From Bombus terrestris (taxonomy: Eukaryota > Arthropoda > Insecta > Hymenoptera > Apidae): a stretch of 64,000 bases of DNA. The stretch lies in the NCBI RefSeq assembly GCF_910591885.1, contig NC_063282.1:1-64000 (forward strand). Direction: 5' to 3'. The notes beneath the pieces are model-generated. The model saw only the letters and a program-made list of their open reading frames with translations. It was not told where the DNA came from and made no database searches. Shown in pieces: positions 46,264 through 58,200 of the stretch (position 1 is its first letter; each line of letters opens with the position of its first letter). The position numbers and the translations under genes are program-made.

Positions 46264-48379
46264 TCGTCACTGCTGATGGTGACTCCGCCCCGGTAGCGTT
46301 TCCGCCGTAGTTCTCGTTGCCGCCGGCGATGGTAGTGATAACGGTGTCGGCGGCGGCGGCAGACCGACGGGTAAGCTGCTCCTTACTTCTCTTGATTTTC
46401 GGGGGGGCACATGCCACTCCGCCCATCCTGTGTCCGGATGGAGCTCCCAGCCGCTCGCATAAGGGGCATTTCGGCGCCAAAGCGGGACATCCCCTGGCGC
46501 GGTGCCCGCTTTCACCGCACCTGTAGCAAAGACGGCTTCTATCCTCGGCGGACGTGCAAGTTGCCCGTACGTGCCCCAACTCCAGGCACTTGAAGCACTG
46601 TAAGGGTCTCTTCGGTATGGCAGAGACCCTCGCGATGGACCACCCCAAGACCACCCTGCCCGCCTGAGCTAGCTTGCGGGCACCGGCCGCCGGACACCTG
46701 ACCCATGCCGATCCGAGTCCGCCCCTGGAGACGCCGATCTCGCCGATCCGAACATCCTCGCTGCTGCATCCCGCGGCCAAGGCCAGAGCCTGACGCAGCT
46801 CCTCCTTGCCCATTGAGATGTCCACATTGGTGACTCTCAGCTCGGCTTTGATCGTGGGAGTTCCGACCCTTACCTTGGTCGGGTCCAGAACGTCTGCCAG
46901 GCGCGTCGCAAGGATCGACGCCTTTTCTCTGTCCTTGTCCCTCGGGACTCTGATGACGATGGCGCCCGTCACCGCCTTCTTCATCGTGACGGCCTGCACG
47001 CCTATCTCGCCGAGGGGGATAGCTCTTCTGGCCGTCGTTACGACGTCGGCATACGACATGTTGGCTCCCTCGCTTAGCGTCAGTGTTACCGCGGATGTAC
47101 TCGGTGCGCGAGGGAGCTTGACTGTTGGCGACGTCTTTTCCTTCCTGAATGGCTTTTTAACGGTGCCACCGCAACCCGATTTCGGCGCGCCTCCCATCCT
47201 ATCTGCCCACGGTTTTTGGACAGTCGCTGGTGGCCGGGACTTCTCCTCTCCTCCAGCGGCGTCCAGCTTCCTTTCGGCGATGTTCCTCTGCCCCATCTTG
47301 CTTTTTCTCCCTACCACCACGCTCCACCCGCCGTCCTCCCGAGTCCTTGGGGGCGGCGGAGGATCTGCGCGGGCGGGGGGGCGAGTAGCGGAGTATTCCG
47401 CGCTCCGTCGGGTTTCGGGAGTGCTTTGTTGCTGCTGCCGCTGTTGTTGCAGCTGTTGTTGTTGTTGCTGCTGCGGCTTCAATAGACTCCCGAGTTGTCT
47501 CTCCACCATCTTCGTTATGGAGGGACCCAACTCTTCTAGCTTTCTCTCGAGGGCGTCGAGTCGCGCTTCTTGGGTTGCAGCCTCGACCCGTGGGCGGTCC
47601 GTGTCGGCACCGCCGCCCCGCAGGCCTTCGATCGCGGGCATAGACCTCCTTGCCAGCTCTCTCCTAAGGGCGGCGTTCTCCTCCTCCAACGCGGACAGTC
47701 TCGCCTCCACCAGCCTCATCGCCGCGTTGTTGCCGCTGCTGCCCGCTTGTTCTCTCCTTCGCGGGGCCTCGCTCTTCCATGCGGCCGAGATATAGCTTGC
47801 CGCTTCCTTCAGCGCTTTGACGTACGTGCCCTTGAGGTTGGACGATGTGGTCGCCACCTTCATGATCTCGGACACGTGTCTCGTTAATTCCGCGCTGACG
47901 TCCGCGGCCGAACTCGTCCTCACTTGTATCTCCAGATCTTCGGAGACTTCCAAGGTGGCTGTTGTCGCCAGTCTCCTCTTCTTCCCCCTGGATGCGATTG
48001 ATGCCAGTGATGAGCGAGACGCGAACGAGGCTACCGATTCTTCGTCGTCCGACCTCGCTCGCTCCCGCGATCCTCCCGCAGCAGATGTTGTTATTGTTGT
48101 TGCTCCGTCTGACGGGGCCGGCGCAAGGAAAACGCTGCCCGCCCGGCACCCGCTTCTCGTCCTCGGAGTTCTCGATGTCTCCATGTATTCTTCCGAGAAT
48201 AGACTTCTCGCTTCGCCAGGCGTGGTAACACGTTCGGGGGCCTGGCGGCCCACCCCCGAGCGGCCGTGGTCGTATGTTGACGACGTAGTGGGGCCCACTT
48301 GACTACCCCCGACTACGCCGGTACTGGGGTCTCCCTCCCCTGTACTGTACGTGTTTCTCCTATCTGTTGTGCCTTCCAT
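46229..48379 (-). CDS. ORF1 of E7: Gag-like zinc-knuckle protein
   Basis: Intact 716-aa frame from the Kozak ATG at 48379, alpha type. One private change, S403C, lies in the Gly/Ser linker before the RRM-like region. Zinc knuckles are unchanged. Confidence 0.9.
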   Translation of the reverse strand: MEGTTDRRNTYSTGEGDPSTGVVGGSQVGPTTSSTYDHGRSGVGRQAPERVTTPGEARSLFSEEYMETSRTPRTRSGCRAGSVFLAPAPSDGATTITTSAAGGSRERARSDDEESVASFASRSSLASIASRGKKRRLATTATLEVSEDLEIQVRTSSAADVSAELTRHVSEIMKVATTSSNLKGTYVKALKEAASYISAAWKSEAPRRREQAGSSGNNAAMRLVEARLSALEEENAALRRELARRSMPAIEGLRGGGADTDRPRVEAATQEARLDALERKLEELGPSITKMVERQLGSLLKPQQQQQQQLQQQRQQQQSTPETRRSAEYSATRPPARADPPPPPRTREDGGWSVVVGRKSKMGQRNIAERKLDAAGGEEKSRPPATVQKPWADRMGGAPKSGCGGTVKKPFRKEKTSPTVKLPRAPSTSAVTLTLSEGANMSYADVVTTARRAIPLGEIGVQAVTMKKAVTGAIVIRVPRDKDREKASILATRLADVLDPTKVRVGTPTIKAELRVTNVDISMGKEELRQALALAAGCSSEDVRIGEIGVSRGGLGSAWVRCPAAGARKLAQAGRVVLGWSIARVSAIPKRPLQCFKCLELGHVRATCTSAEDRSRLCYRCGESGHRARGCPALAPKCPLCERLGAPSGHRMGGVACAPPKIKRSKEQLTRRSAAAADTVITTIAGGNENYGGNATGAESPSAVTSGREEAMELAE

Positions 48380-48686
48380 GGTGAATGAAGTTGTTTCTCG
48401 CCGGGTCGTCATCGGGAATCTGTCCTGGTGCCACTCACTCTTTCGCACCCTGTCCCGGAGAGTCCGGAGCAGGGTGACAGGGAGCCCCACGAGAAGGTGA
48501 GGTGAGTGGTCTTGACAGGCATGGGCCCACCAACTTCTCCGAAGTTCCTCGCACCGGATCAGCGACCTGACGGGTACCAGAGGCACCGACCGGCCGCCAC
48601 CCGACTATAGGGGAACATCAGATCCATCGGGGTTTCCCGGGGGGTGGTCCTACGCCCCGAGAACCCATGCCCGCCTCATGCTCCCC

Positions 48687-48800
48687 AACCCCAACCTAAC
48701 CTAACCCCAACCTAACCCCAACCTAACCCCAACCTAACCCCAACCTAACCCCAACCTAACCCCAACCTAACCCCAACCTAACCCCAACCTAACCCCAACC
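48687..48800. repeat. Telomeric repeat tract between E7 and E8
   Basis: 114 bp of the 11-mer. Near 48687-48710 there are two irregular units in a row: one lacking TTAGG-type sequence (AACCCC) and one TTAGG-only. Corrected for both, the tract is 11 units plus 4 bp. Confidence 0.95.
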
Positions 48801-49095
48801 TTTTTTTTTTTTTTTTTTTTTTTCGTGGAGAAATCCTCATGGACTCCCAGCTGCGAGCAGCATGGGAAGTGTCGGACTCTTACCGACTAAAACTCCACGG
48901 TGGTCTTCCAGACGGCTGTTCGAGGAGGGCTCAGGGTCTCTTGCGAATACTACCAAGCGCTCCTCGCCGTCTATCTCCCTGCTGGGCGGGAGACTTCCTT
49001 GTTAGACAGAAGATCGGGGCCGCCAGGGGGGACCACGCCCCCTAGCGCCCCTTTCCTTGGGTCTTGTTACTTCCTTGATAACTCCTTGGGCGCGT

Positions 49096-52000
49096 TCACG
49101 GCGGCGGTACCGCCGGTCCGTGACGCGCGGAGACTCCTTGTTGCCGCGCCCTGCTGGTATGCTGGGCTTTCTCTCTTTCTCTCTCCGCCCGCTCCTTCAC
49201 GAGCATAACTTGCTCGCAGAAGGTGCGGACGGCTCTGTACTCCTGGGGCCCCCTGAGCATAGCTTCGATGAGCGTCTCGGGGGCCAATCTCTCGCCGATC
49301 TCGAGTCGTAAGACACGTCGCGGTATCTCCCACGCCGGGCAAGCCTCCAGCGTGTGCCGCGCCGTGTCCTCCTCCTCCCCACAGTGGTGACAGATGGTCG
49401 CCACCTCTCGCCGGATCTTGAGCAGGTAATCGCCGAATACCCCGTGGCCGGTGAGCACCTGAGTCGTCCTGAATGTGAGCGGGACCCCGCCTTTGTCTCT
49501 CCACTTGTCCCAGTTGGGCAGGACGGCGCGGACGGCCCGATGAGGGCGCATCGCATCCTCTTCCAACAGCTGCGAGTGCCACCGCTCCCATGCTTCTAGT
49601 CTTGTTTCCTCCCGAACGTCCACGGTTGGTGCCGTCGGCGTGGCACGTCGGTCCAAGGTCGCGGCCCTCCGGTGTTCGTACACCCGGCGAAGGGCAAGGG
49701 CCTGTAGCTCGAACGGGGGGGACGCGGCCAGCACGGTCGCTGTCGCGTAGGACACCGTCCTGTATCCCCTCGCTGCCCGGATGGCGATCGTCCTGTGGAG
49801 CCTTCTCACCAGAGTCCGGTTACGCCGGCTCACCGCCAGATCATCGGCCCATACGGGCGCTCCGTAAAGGACTCGTGACCTGATCACTCCTTCGTAGAGC
49901 CTGCGGACTCCCAATCCTGCCCCGCCGATGTTAGGTAAAAGGCCGCACAGCGCGTTGGCTGCGGCCGTTACTTTCGGGGCTAAGTACTCAAAGTGTGGCT
50001 CGAACGTCCACTTACTGTCGACGATCAAGCCCAAGTACTTCATCCGGTGTCCCACAGGGACCTCTTCTCCGTCGATGACTACAGTCGACAGATCCGCAGG
50101 CGGCGTTCCTCTGCGTCGTTGGTCGTAGAACCACAGGGCTTCCGATTTCGCCGGCGACACGCTCAAGCCGAGTCTTCGAATGGCGTGCACCGCGCATGCC
50201 ACGGCGGTCTCAGTCAGGCATGCGGCGTCGTTCCACCATCGTCCGCTGGCCAGCACCAGCGTGTCATCCGCGTAGCATATCATGCCAGCCCCCGGCGGCA
50301 TGGGACTTCGGAGGACCGAGTCATAGGCAGTGATCCACAGAATCGGTCCGAGTACCGAGCCCTGCGGCACGCCGCGCTCCACCGGTCTTCGCCCCTTCAC
50401 GCCGTTTCTGCCTGTGTAGGTGATCCACCTATCGTTCAGATAGGCCTGAATCACCCTGACGAGGTATGGCGGGGACTCGAAGTGTCGCAGCGCCTCCACG
50501 ATCCTGCTCCAAGGAATGCTATTGAAAGCGTTGGAGATGTCCAAGGAGACGGCTACCGCCACCCCTTCTCGCGCGACCATGTCCTCCGCCATGGATCTCA
50601 GTCTCTTTACCGCGTCCACGGTCGAGCGGCCCCGGCGAAATCCAAATTGGCTATCGTGCCATCCGGGAATCCGTCTCTCCATGTGTGCCTCCAGGCGGGC
50701 GACTATGATCCTCTCGAAGAGTTTACCCACCTCGTCGAGAAGACACACCGGCCTGTATGCCGATGGCGCGTCCGGCGGTCGACCCTCCTTCCGTAGCAGC
50801 ACGAGTTTCGCCGTGCGCCACGCCCGAGGATAGGCGCCCTCCTTCAGGCACCTGGAGAACAGGTGCCGCAAACGGGGAGCCAAGGTGTCGATCGACTCCG
50901 TCCAGACCCGGCCCGGGATCCCGTCCGGACCCGGCGCCACGTCGCGGGATGCCATCTTCTTCGCGGCTTCGAGCAACTCTTCCTCAGTCACTCGAAGTTC
51001 CTCGTTCCAATCCGTCGGCGCCGTCCCGTCGATGGTGGTAGGGGCTGGCGCGGACGTCTCGTTGTTGTCCCGCCGTGGGAACAAAGTCCCGATGACGTTG
51101 TCCAGTAACGCCGGATCCATGTTTTCGGTCAGCGGGGGGGCCGAAGGTCGCAGTTTCTTCGTAACGATGCGATAGGGCCTCCCCCACGGATCTGAATCGA
51201 CCAATTCGATCAATCGATCCCAACACCGGGCCTTGGCTAGTTTGATCTCCCGTTGGAGAGCGCGTCTCGTCTCTCTGTATTCTTCATAGCGGCGAGAGAT
51301 CTCCTCCTCGTCGTGTGTCCGTCTGCGGCGACGCGCCCTTACGAATCTTCTCCGGGCCCGCATGCAACCCGCCCGCATATCGGCTATTTCCGGTGTCCAC
51401 CAATACACGGAACGGTCGCCTCTGTTTCCCGGGGCGGAGCGCGGCATAGAGGCGTCGCATGCCGCGATCATGTATCCGTGGAGTTCGTCAGCCTCCTCGT
51501 CGACGCTACCCAATGTGGAGGTGGTGGCGGGGGGGGTTGTGGTGTTGTCCCCCCGTGCGTCCCAGCTCCAGGCGGAGACAGTGACCGCCGCCCGCAGCAT
51601 GTCCTTGTCCCTCTCCTTCCAGCGCCACCTAGGTGTGGGTGGTGGTGGTCGACGGGACCGGTTCTCCTCTCGTTGTCGTCGGGCACCGCTGTCGCGCGCG
51701 GCGGCCTCCCCCTCCATTTCCATCATTATATAGAGGTGGTCCGATAAGGTCTCCATTCTGTCGGCCACTCTCCATCCGTGGATCTTTCGGTAGAGCCCGG
51801 CGGTAGCCCAGGTAACGTCGACGATGGACGATCCCCTCCACGCCACGCAGGTGCTAGTTGTGCCCCTGTTCACCAGGACCAGTCCGAGCGTCGCGGCCCA
51901 GTCTGTCAGCATCCTTCCGCGGGAGTCCGTCCTGGTGTCCCCCCATTGCGACGAGCGCGCGTTGAAGTCCCCAAGGACGAGTACCTGACGAGGCATGCAT

Positions 52001-52368
52001 CTACGAACGCAGTCACCGACCTCGTCCAGGAAGTCCCCGAACGAGGCCACTCCGCTGTTGGGCGAGACGTAAATGCCCACTATCGCGATCCCGTTCCACT
52101 CGACGGCGACGAAGCCGTTACCGCGATCCAGCAGGGCGCCGGGCGAACACAACGCCGGCGTCCATGTTATGGCTGTAGATCCGTTCAGGTCCCCGATCCA
52201 GTTGGGGGCGTCGGGGACGCGGTATGGTTCAGCCACCACAGCGAGTGCGACCCGATTCTCCCGTATAGCCTGGAGAAGCAGGTCCTGCGCCCGTCTGGCT
52301 CTTCCTATGTTACATTGGAGCAGGCGGTTGAAGTTACTCCGCCAGCTCCATGGCCTCCTCCCGGCCAC
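49096..52368 (-). CDS. ORF2 of E8: endonuclease / reverse transcriptase
   Basis: Intact frame of about 1090 aa, beta markers (M125, V164, R225, P244, R349, K509, D759) but A990 as in several alpha copies. Private changes are L250W and T281A in the linker, E659G and I763V in the RT, and V1015I after the C-terminal knuckle. None touches a catalytic residue. Confidence 0.92.
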   Translation of the reverse strand: MAGRRPWSWRSNFNRLLQCNIGRARRAQDLLLQAIRENRVALAVVAEPYRVPDAPNWIGDLNGSTAITWTPALCSPGALLDRGNGFVAVEWNGIAIVGIYVSPNSGVASFGDFLDEVGDCVRRCMPRQVLVLGDFNARSSQWGDTRTDSRGRMLTDWAATLGLVLVNRGTTSTCVAWRGSSIVDVTWATAGLYRKIHGWRVADRMETLSDHLYIMMEMEGEAAARDSGARRQREENRSRRPPPPTPRWRWKERDKDMLRAAVTVSAWSWDARGDNTTTPPATTSTLGSVDEEADELHGYMIAACDASMPRSAPGNRGDRSVYWWTPEIADMRAGCMRARRRFVRARRRRRTHDEEEISRRYEEYRETRRALQREIKLAKARCWDRLIELVDSDPWGRPYRIVTKKLRPSAPPLTENMDPALLDNVIGTLFPRRDNNETSAPAPTTIDGTAPTDWNEELRVTEEELLEAAKKMASRDVAPGPDGIPGRVWTESIDTLAPRLRHLFSRCLKEGAYPRAWRTAKLVLLRKEGRPPDAPSAYRPVCLLDEVGKLFERIIVARLEAHMERRIPGWHDSQFGFRRGRSTVDAVKRLRSMAEDMVAREGVAVAVSLDISNAFNSIPWSRIVEALRHFESPPYLVRVIQAYLNDRWITYTGRNGVKGRRPVERGVPQGSVLGPILWITAYDSVLRSPMPPGAGMICYADDTLVLASGRWWNDAACLTETAVACAVHAIRRLGLSVSPAKSEALWFYDQRRRGTPPADLSTVVIDGEEVPVGHRMKYLGLIVDSKWTFEPHFEYLAPKVTAAANALCGLLPNIGGAGLGVRRLYEGVIRSRVLYGAPVWADDLAVSRRNRTLVRRLHRTIAIRAARGYRTVSYATATVLAASPPFELQALALRRVYEHRRAATLDRRATPTAPTVDVREETRLEAWERWHSQLLEEDAMRPHRAVRAVLPNWDKWRDKGGVPLTFRTTQVLTGHGVFGDYLLKIRREVATICHHCGEEEDTARHTLEACPAWEIPRRVLRLEIGERLAPETLIEAMLRGPQEYRAVRTFCEQVMLVKERAEREREKAQHTSRARQQGVSARHGPAVPPP

Positions 52369-54484
52369 TCGTCACTGCTGATGGTGACTCCGCCCCGGTA
52401 GCGTTTCCGCCGTAGTTCTCGTTGCCGCCGGCGATGGTAGTGATAACGGTGTCGGCGGCGGCGGCAGACCGACGGGTAAGCTGCCCCTTACTTCTCTTGA
52501 TTTTCGGGGGGGCACATGCCACTCCGCCCATCCTGTGTCCGGATGGAGCTCCCAGCCGCTCGCATAAGGGACATTTCGGCGCCAAGGCGGGACATCCCCT
52601 GGCGCGGTGCCCGCTTTCACCGCACCTGTAGCAAAGACGGCTTCTATCCTCGGCGGACGTGCAAGTTGCCCGTACGTGCCCCAACTCCAGGCACTTGAAG
52701 CACTGTAAGGGTCTCTTCGGTATGGCAGAGACCCTCGCGATGGACCACCCCAAGGCCACCCTGCCCGCCTGAGCTAGCTTGCGGGCACCGGCCGCCGGAC
52801 ACCTGACCCATGCCGATCCGAGTCCGCCCCTGGAGACGCCGATCTCGCCGATCCGAACATCCTCGCCGTTGCATCCCGCGGCCAAGGCCAGAGCTTGACG
52901 CAGCTCCTCCTTGCCCATTGAGATGTCCACATTGGTGACTCTCAGCTCGGCTTTGATCGTGGGAGTTCCGACCCTTACCTTGGTCGGGTCCAGAACGTCT
53001 GCCAGGCGCGTCGCAAGGATCGACGCCTTTTCTCTGTCCTTGTCCCTCGGGACTCTGATGACGATGGCGCCCGTCACCGCCTTCTTCATCGTGACGGCCT
53101 CCACGCCTATCTCGCCGAGGGGGATAGCTCTTCTGGCCATCGCTACGACGTCGGCATACGACATGTTGGCTCCCTCGCCTAACGTCAGTGTTACCGCGGA
53201 TGTACTCGGTGCGCGAGGGAGCTTGACTGTTGGCGACGTCTTTTCCTCCCTGAATGGCTTTTTAACGGTGCCACCGCTGCCCGATTTCGGCGCGCCTCCC
53301 ATCCTATCTGCCCACGGCTTTTGGACAGTCGCTGGTGGCCGGGACTTCTCCTCTCTTCCAGCGGCGTCCAGCTTCCTTTCGGCGATGCTCTTCTGCCCCA
53401 TCTTACTTTTTCTCCCTACCACCACGCTCCACCCGCCGTCCTCCCGAGTCCTTGGGGGCGGCGGGGGAGCTGTGCGGGCGGGGGGGCGAGTAGCGGAGTA
53501 TTCCGCGCTCCGTCGGGTTTCGGGAGTGCTTTGTTGCTGCTGCCGCTGTTGTTGCAGCTGTTGTTGTTGTTGCTGCTGCGGCCTCAATAGACTCCCGAGT
53601 TGTCTCTCCACCATCTTCGTTATGGAGGTACCCAACTCTTCTAGCTTTCTCTCGAGGGCGTCGAGTCGCGCTTCTTGGGTTGCAGCCTCGACCCGTGGGC
53701 GGTCCGCGTCGGCACCGCCGCCCCGCAGGCCTTCGATCGCGGGCATAGACCTCCTTGCCAGCTCTCTCCTAAGGGCGGCGTTCTCCTCCTCCAACGCGGA
53801 CAGTCTCGCCTCCACCAGCCTCATCGCCGCGTTGTTGCCGCTGCTGCCCGCTTGTTCTCTCCTTCGCGGGGCCTCGCTCTTCCATGCGGCCGAGATATAG
53901 CTTGCCGCTTCCTTCAGCGCTTTGACGTACGTGCCCTTGAGGTTGGACGATGTGGTCGCCACCTTCATGATCTCGGACACGTGTCTCGTTAATTCCGCGC
54001 TGACGTCCGCGGCCGAACTCGTCCTCACTTGTATCTCCAGGTCTTCGGAGACTTCCAAGGTGGCTGTTGTCGCCAGTCTCCTCTTCTTCCCCCTGGATGC
54101 GATTGATGCCAGTGATGAGCGAGACGCGAACGAGGCTACCGATTCTTCGTCGTCCGACCTCGCTCGCTCCCGCGATCCTCCCGCAGCAGATGTTGTTATT
54201 GTTGTTGCTCCGTCTGACGGGGCCGGCGCAAGGAAAACGCTGCCCGCCCGGCACCCGCTTCTCGTCCTCGGAGTTCTCGGTGTCTCCGTGTATTCTTCCG
54301 AGAGTAGACTTCTCGCTTCGCCAGGCGTGGTAACTCGTTCGGGGGCCTGGCGGCCCACCCCCGAGCGGCCGTGGTCGTATGTTGACGACGTAGTGGGGCC
54401 CACTTGACTACCCCCGACTACGCCGGTACTGGGGTCTCCCTCCCCTGTACTGTACGTGTTTCTCCTATCTGTTGTGCCTTCCAT
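52334..54484 (-). CDS. ORF1 of E8: Gag-like zinc-knuckle protein
   Basis: Intact 716-aa frame from the Kozak ATG at 54484, beta type. Private changes are F61L, M66T and S69P in the N-terminal region, P286T in the second heptad stretch, D339A, N366S, G377R, S436G, T448A and S540G. Despite this drift the three knuckles are invariant. Confidence 0.9.
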   Translation of the reverse strand: MEGTTDRRNTYSTGEGDPSTGVVGGSQVGPTTSSTYDHGRSGVGRQAPERVTTPGEARSLLSEEYTETPRTPRTRSGCRAGSVFLAPAPSDGATTITTSAAGGSRERARSDDEESVASFASRSSLASIASRGKKRRLATTATLEVSEDLEIQVRTSSAADVSAELTRHVSEIMKVATTSSNLKGTYVKALKEAASYISAAWKSEAPRRREQAGSSGNNAAMRLVEARLSALEEENAALRRELARRSMPAIEGLRGGGADADRPRVEAATQEARLDALERKLEELGTSITKMVERQLGSLLRPQQQQQQQLQQQRQQQQSTPETRRSAEYSATRPPARTAPPPPPRTREDGGWSVVVGRKSKMGQKSIAERKLDAAGREEKSRPPATVQKPWADRMGGAPKSGSGGTVKKPFREEKTSPTVKLPRAPSTSAVTLTLGEGANMSYADVVAMARRAIPLGEIGVEAVTMKKAVTGAIVIRVPRDKDREKASILATRLADVLDPTKVRVGTPTIKAELRVTNVDISMGKEELRQALALAAGCNGEDVRIGEIGVSRGGLGSAWVRCPAAGARKLAQAGRVALGWSIARVSAIPKRPLQCFKCLELGHVRATCTSAEDRSRLCYRCGESGHRARGCPALAPKCPLCERLGAPSGHRMGGVACAPPKIKRSKGQLTRRSAAAADTVITTIAGGNENYGGNATGAESPSAVTSGREEAMELAE

Positions 54485-54791
54485 GGTGAATGAAGTTGTT
54501 TCTCGCCGGGTCGTCATCGGGAATCTGTCCTGGTGCCACTCACTCTTTCGCACCCTGTCCCGGAGAGTCCGGAGCAGGGTGACAGGGAGCCCCACGAGAA
54601 GGTGAGGTGAGTGGTCTTGACAGGCATGGGCCCACCAACTTCTCCGAAGTTCCTCGCACCGGATCAGCGACCTGACGGGTACCAGAGGCACCGACCGGCC
54701 GCCACCCGACTATAGGGGAACATCAGATCCATCGGGGTTTCCCGGGGGGTGGTCCTACGCCCCGAGAACCCATGCCTGCCTCATGCTCCCC

Positions 54792-54936
54792 AACCTAACC
54801 CCAACCTAACCCCAACCTAACCCCAACCTAACCCCAACCTAACCCCAACCTAACCCCAACCTAACCCCAACCTAACCCCAACCTAACCCCAACCTAACCC
54901 CAACCTAACCCCAACCTAACCCCAACCTAACCCCAA

Positions 54937-54938
<2 letters not shown>
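54792..54938. repeat. Telomeric repeat tract between E8 and E9
   Basis: 147 bp, exactly 13 units plus 4 bp, with no variant. Confidence 0.96.
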
Positions 54939-54985
<47 letters not shown>

Positions 54986-55257
54986 CGTGGAGAAATCCTC
55001 ATGGACTCCCAGCTGCGAGCAGCATGGGAAGTGTCGGACTCTTACCGACTAAAACTCCACGGTGGTCTTCCAGACGGCTGTTCGAGGAGGGCTCAGGGTC
55101 TCTTGCGAATACTACCAAGCGCTCCTCGCCGTCTATCTCCCTGCTGGGCGGGAGACTTCCTTGTTAGACAGAAGATCGGGGCCGCCAGGGGGGACCACGC
55201 CCCCTAGCGCCCCTTTCCTTGGGTCTTGTTACTTCCTTGATGACTCCTTGGGCGCGT

Positions 55258-58200
55258 TCACGGCGGCGGTACCGCCGGTTCGTGACGCGCGGAGACTCCT
55301 TGTTGCCGCGCCCTGCTGGTATGCTGGGCTTTCTCTCTTTCTCTCTCCGCCCGCTCCTTCACGAGCATAACTTGCTCGCAGAAGGTGCGGACGGCTCTGT
55401 ACTCCTGGGGCCCCCTGAGCATAGCTTCGATGAGCGTCTCGGGGGCCAATCTCTCGCCGATCTCGAGTCGTAAGACACGTCGCGGTACCTCCCACGCCGG
55501 GCAAGCCTCCAGCGTGTGCCGCGCCGTGTCCTCCTCCTCCCCACAGTGGTGACAGATGGTCGCCACCTCTCGCCGGATCTTGAGCAGGTAATCGCCGAAC
55601 ACCCCGTGGCCGGTGAGCACCTGAGTCGTCCTGAATGTGAGCGGGACCCCGCCTTTGTCTCTCCACTTGTCCCAGTTGGGCAGGACGGCGCGGACGGCCC
55701 GATGAGGGCGCATCGCATCCTCTTCCAACAGCTGCGAGTGCCACCGCTCCCATGCTTCTAGTCTTGTTTCCTCCCGAACGTCCACGGTTGGTGCCGTCGG
55801 CGTGGCACGTCGGTCCAAGGTCGCGGCCCTCCGGTGTTCGTACACCCGGCGAAGGGCAAGGGCCTGTAGCTCGAACGGGGGGGACGCGGCCAGCACGGTC
55901 GCTGTCGCGTAGGACACCGTCCTGTATCCCCTCGCTGCCCGGATGGCGATCGTCCTGTGGAGCCTTCTCACCAGAGTCCGGTTACGCCGGCTCACCGCCA
56001 GATCATCGGCCCATACGGGCGCTCCGTAAAGGACTCGTGACCGGATCACTCCTTCGTAGAGCCTGCGGACTCCCAATCCTGCCCCGCCGATGTTAGGTAA
56101 AAGGCCGCACAGCGCGTTGGCTGCGGCCGTTACTTTCGGGGCTAAGTACTCAAAGTGTGGCTCGAACGTCCACTTACTGTCGACGGTCAAGCCCAAGTAC
56201 TTCATCCGGTGTCCCACAGGGACCTCTTCTCCGTCGATGACTATAGTCGACAGCTCCGCAGGCGGCGTTCCTCTGCGTCGTTGGTCGTAGAACCACAGGG
56301 CTTCCGATTTCGCCGGCGACACGCTCAAGCCGAGTCTTCGAATGGCGTGCACCGCGCATGCCACGGCGGTCTCAGTCAGGCATGCGGCGTCGTTCCACCA
56401 TCGTCCGCTGGCCAGCACCAGCGTGTCATCCGCGTAGCATATCATGCCAGCCCCCGGCGGCATGGGACTTCGGAGGACCGAGTCATAGGCAGTGATCCAC
56501 AGAATCGGTCCGAGTACCGAGCCCTGCGGCACGCCGCGCTCCACCGGTCTTCGCTCCTTCACGCCGTTTCTGCCTGTGTAGGTGATCCACCTATCGTTCA
56601 GATAGGCCTGAATCACCCTGACGAGGTATGGCGGGGACTCGAAGTGTCGCAGCGCCTCCACGATCCTGCTCCAAGGAATGCTATTGAAAGCGTTGGAGAT
56701 GTCCAAGGAGACGGCTACCGCCACCCCTTCTCGCGCGACCATGTCCTCCGCCATGGATCTCAGCCTCTTTACCGCGTCCACGGTCGAGCGGCCCCGGCGA
56801 AATCCAAATTGGCTATCGTGCCATCCGGGAATCCGTCTCTCCATGTGTGCCTCCAGGCGGGCGACTATGATCCTCTCGAAGAGTTTACCCACCTCGTCGA
56901 GAAGACACACCGGCCTGTATGCCGATGGCGCGTCCGGCGGTCGACCCTCCTTCCGTAGCAACACGAGTTTCGCCGTGCGCCACGCCCGAGGATAGGCGCC
57001 CTCCCTCAGGCACCTGGAGAACAGGTGCCGCAAACGGGGAGCCAAGGTGTCGATCGACTCCGTCCAGACTCGGCCCGGGATCCCGTCCGGACCCGGCGCC
57101 ACGTCGCGGGATGCCATCTTCTTCGCGGCTTCGAGCAACTCTTCCTCAGTCACTCGAAGTTCCTCGTTCCAATCCGTCGGCGCCGTCCCGTCGATGGTGG
57201 TAGGGGCTGGCGCGGACGTCTCGTTGTTGTCCCGCCGTGGGAACAACGTCCCGATGACGTTGTCCAGTAACGCCGGATCCATGTTTTCGGTCAGCGGGGG
57301 GGCCGAAGGTCGCAGTTTCTTCGTAACGATGCGATAGGGCCTCCCCCACGGATCTGAATCGACCAATTCGATCAATCGATCCCAACACCGGGCCTTGGCT
57401 AGTTTGATCTCCCGTTGGAGAGCGCGTCTCGTCTCTCTGTATTCTTCATAGCGGCGAGAGATCTCCTCCTCGTCGTGTGTCCGTTTGCGGCGACGCGCCC
57501 TTACGAATCTTCTCCGGGCCCGCATGCAACCCGCCCGCATATCGGCTATTTCCGGTGTCCACCAATACACGGAACGGTCGCCTCTGTTTCCCGGGGCGGA
57601 GCGCGGCATAGAGGCGTCGCATGCCGCGATCATGTATCCGTGGAGTTCGTCAGCCTCCTCGTCGACGCTACCCAATGTGGAGGTGGTGGTGGGGGGGGTT
57701 GTGGTGTTGTCCCCCCGTGCGTCCCAGCTCCAGGCGGAGACAGTGACCGCCGCCCGCAGCATGTCCTTGTCCCTCTCCTTCAAGCGCCACCTAGGTGTGG
57801 ATGGTGGTGGTCGACGGGACCGGTTCTCCTCTCGTTGTCGTCGGGCACCGCTGTCGCAGGCGGCGGCCTCCCCCTCCATTTCCATCATTATATAGAGGTG
57901 GTCCGATAAGGTCTCCATTCTGTCGGCCACTCTCCATCCGTGGATCTTTCGGTAGAGCCCGGCGGTAGCCCAGGTAACGTCGACGATGGACGATCCCCTC
58001 CACGCCACGCAGGTGCTAGTTGTGCCCCTGTTCACCAGAATCAGCCCGAGCGTCGCGGCCCAGTCTGTCAGCATCCTGCCGCGGGAGTCCGTCCTGGTGT
58101 CCCCCCATTGCGACGAGCGCGCGTTGAAGTCCCCAAGGACGAGTACCTGACGAGGCAGGCATCTACGAACGCAGTCACCGACCTCGTCCAGGAAGTCCCC

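Larger units (their letters stand above)
42668..48686 (-). mobile_element. E7: full-length telomeric SART-like LINE (alpha)
   Basis: Complete copy with a 51-nt poly(A) (42718-42668), the longest in the window, and a 5968-bp body. It groups with E1 and E9 by AACAACG near 44977. Its 5' flank is irregular (sense GGGGTTGGGG before AGCATG), but the flank still ends in TT. Confidence 0.93.
48801..54791 (-). mobile_element. E8: full-length telomeric SART-like LINE (beta, most divergent)
   Basis: Complete copy with a 23-nt poly(A) (48823-48801) and a 5968-bp body. Both ORFs are beta and it holds the largest number of private substitutions in the window, spread over ORF1 and ORF2. It therefore looks like the oldest or most separate full-length copy here, though both frames remain open. 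Confidence 0.93.
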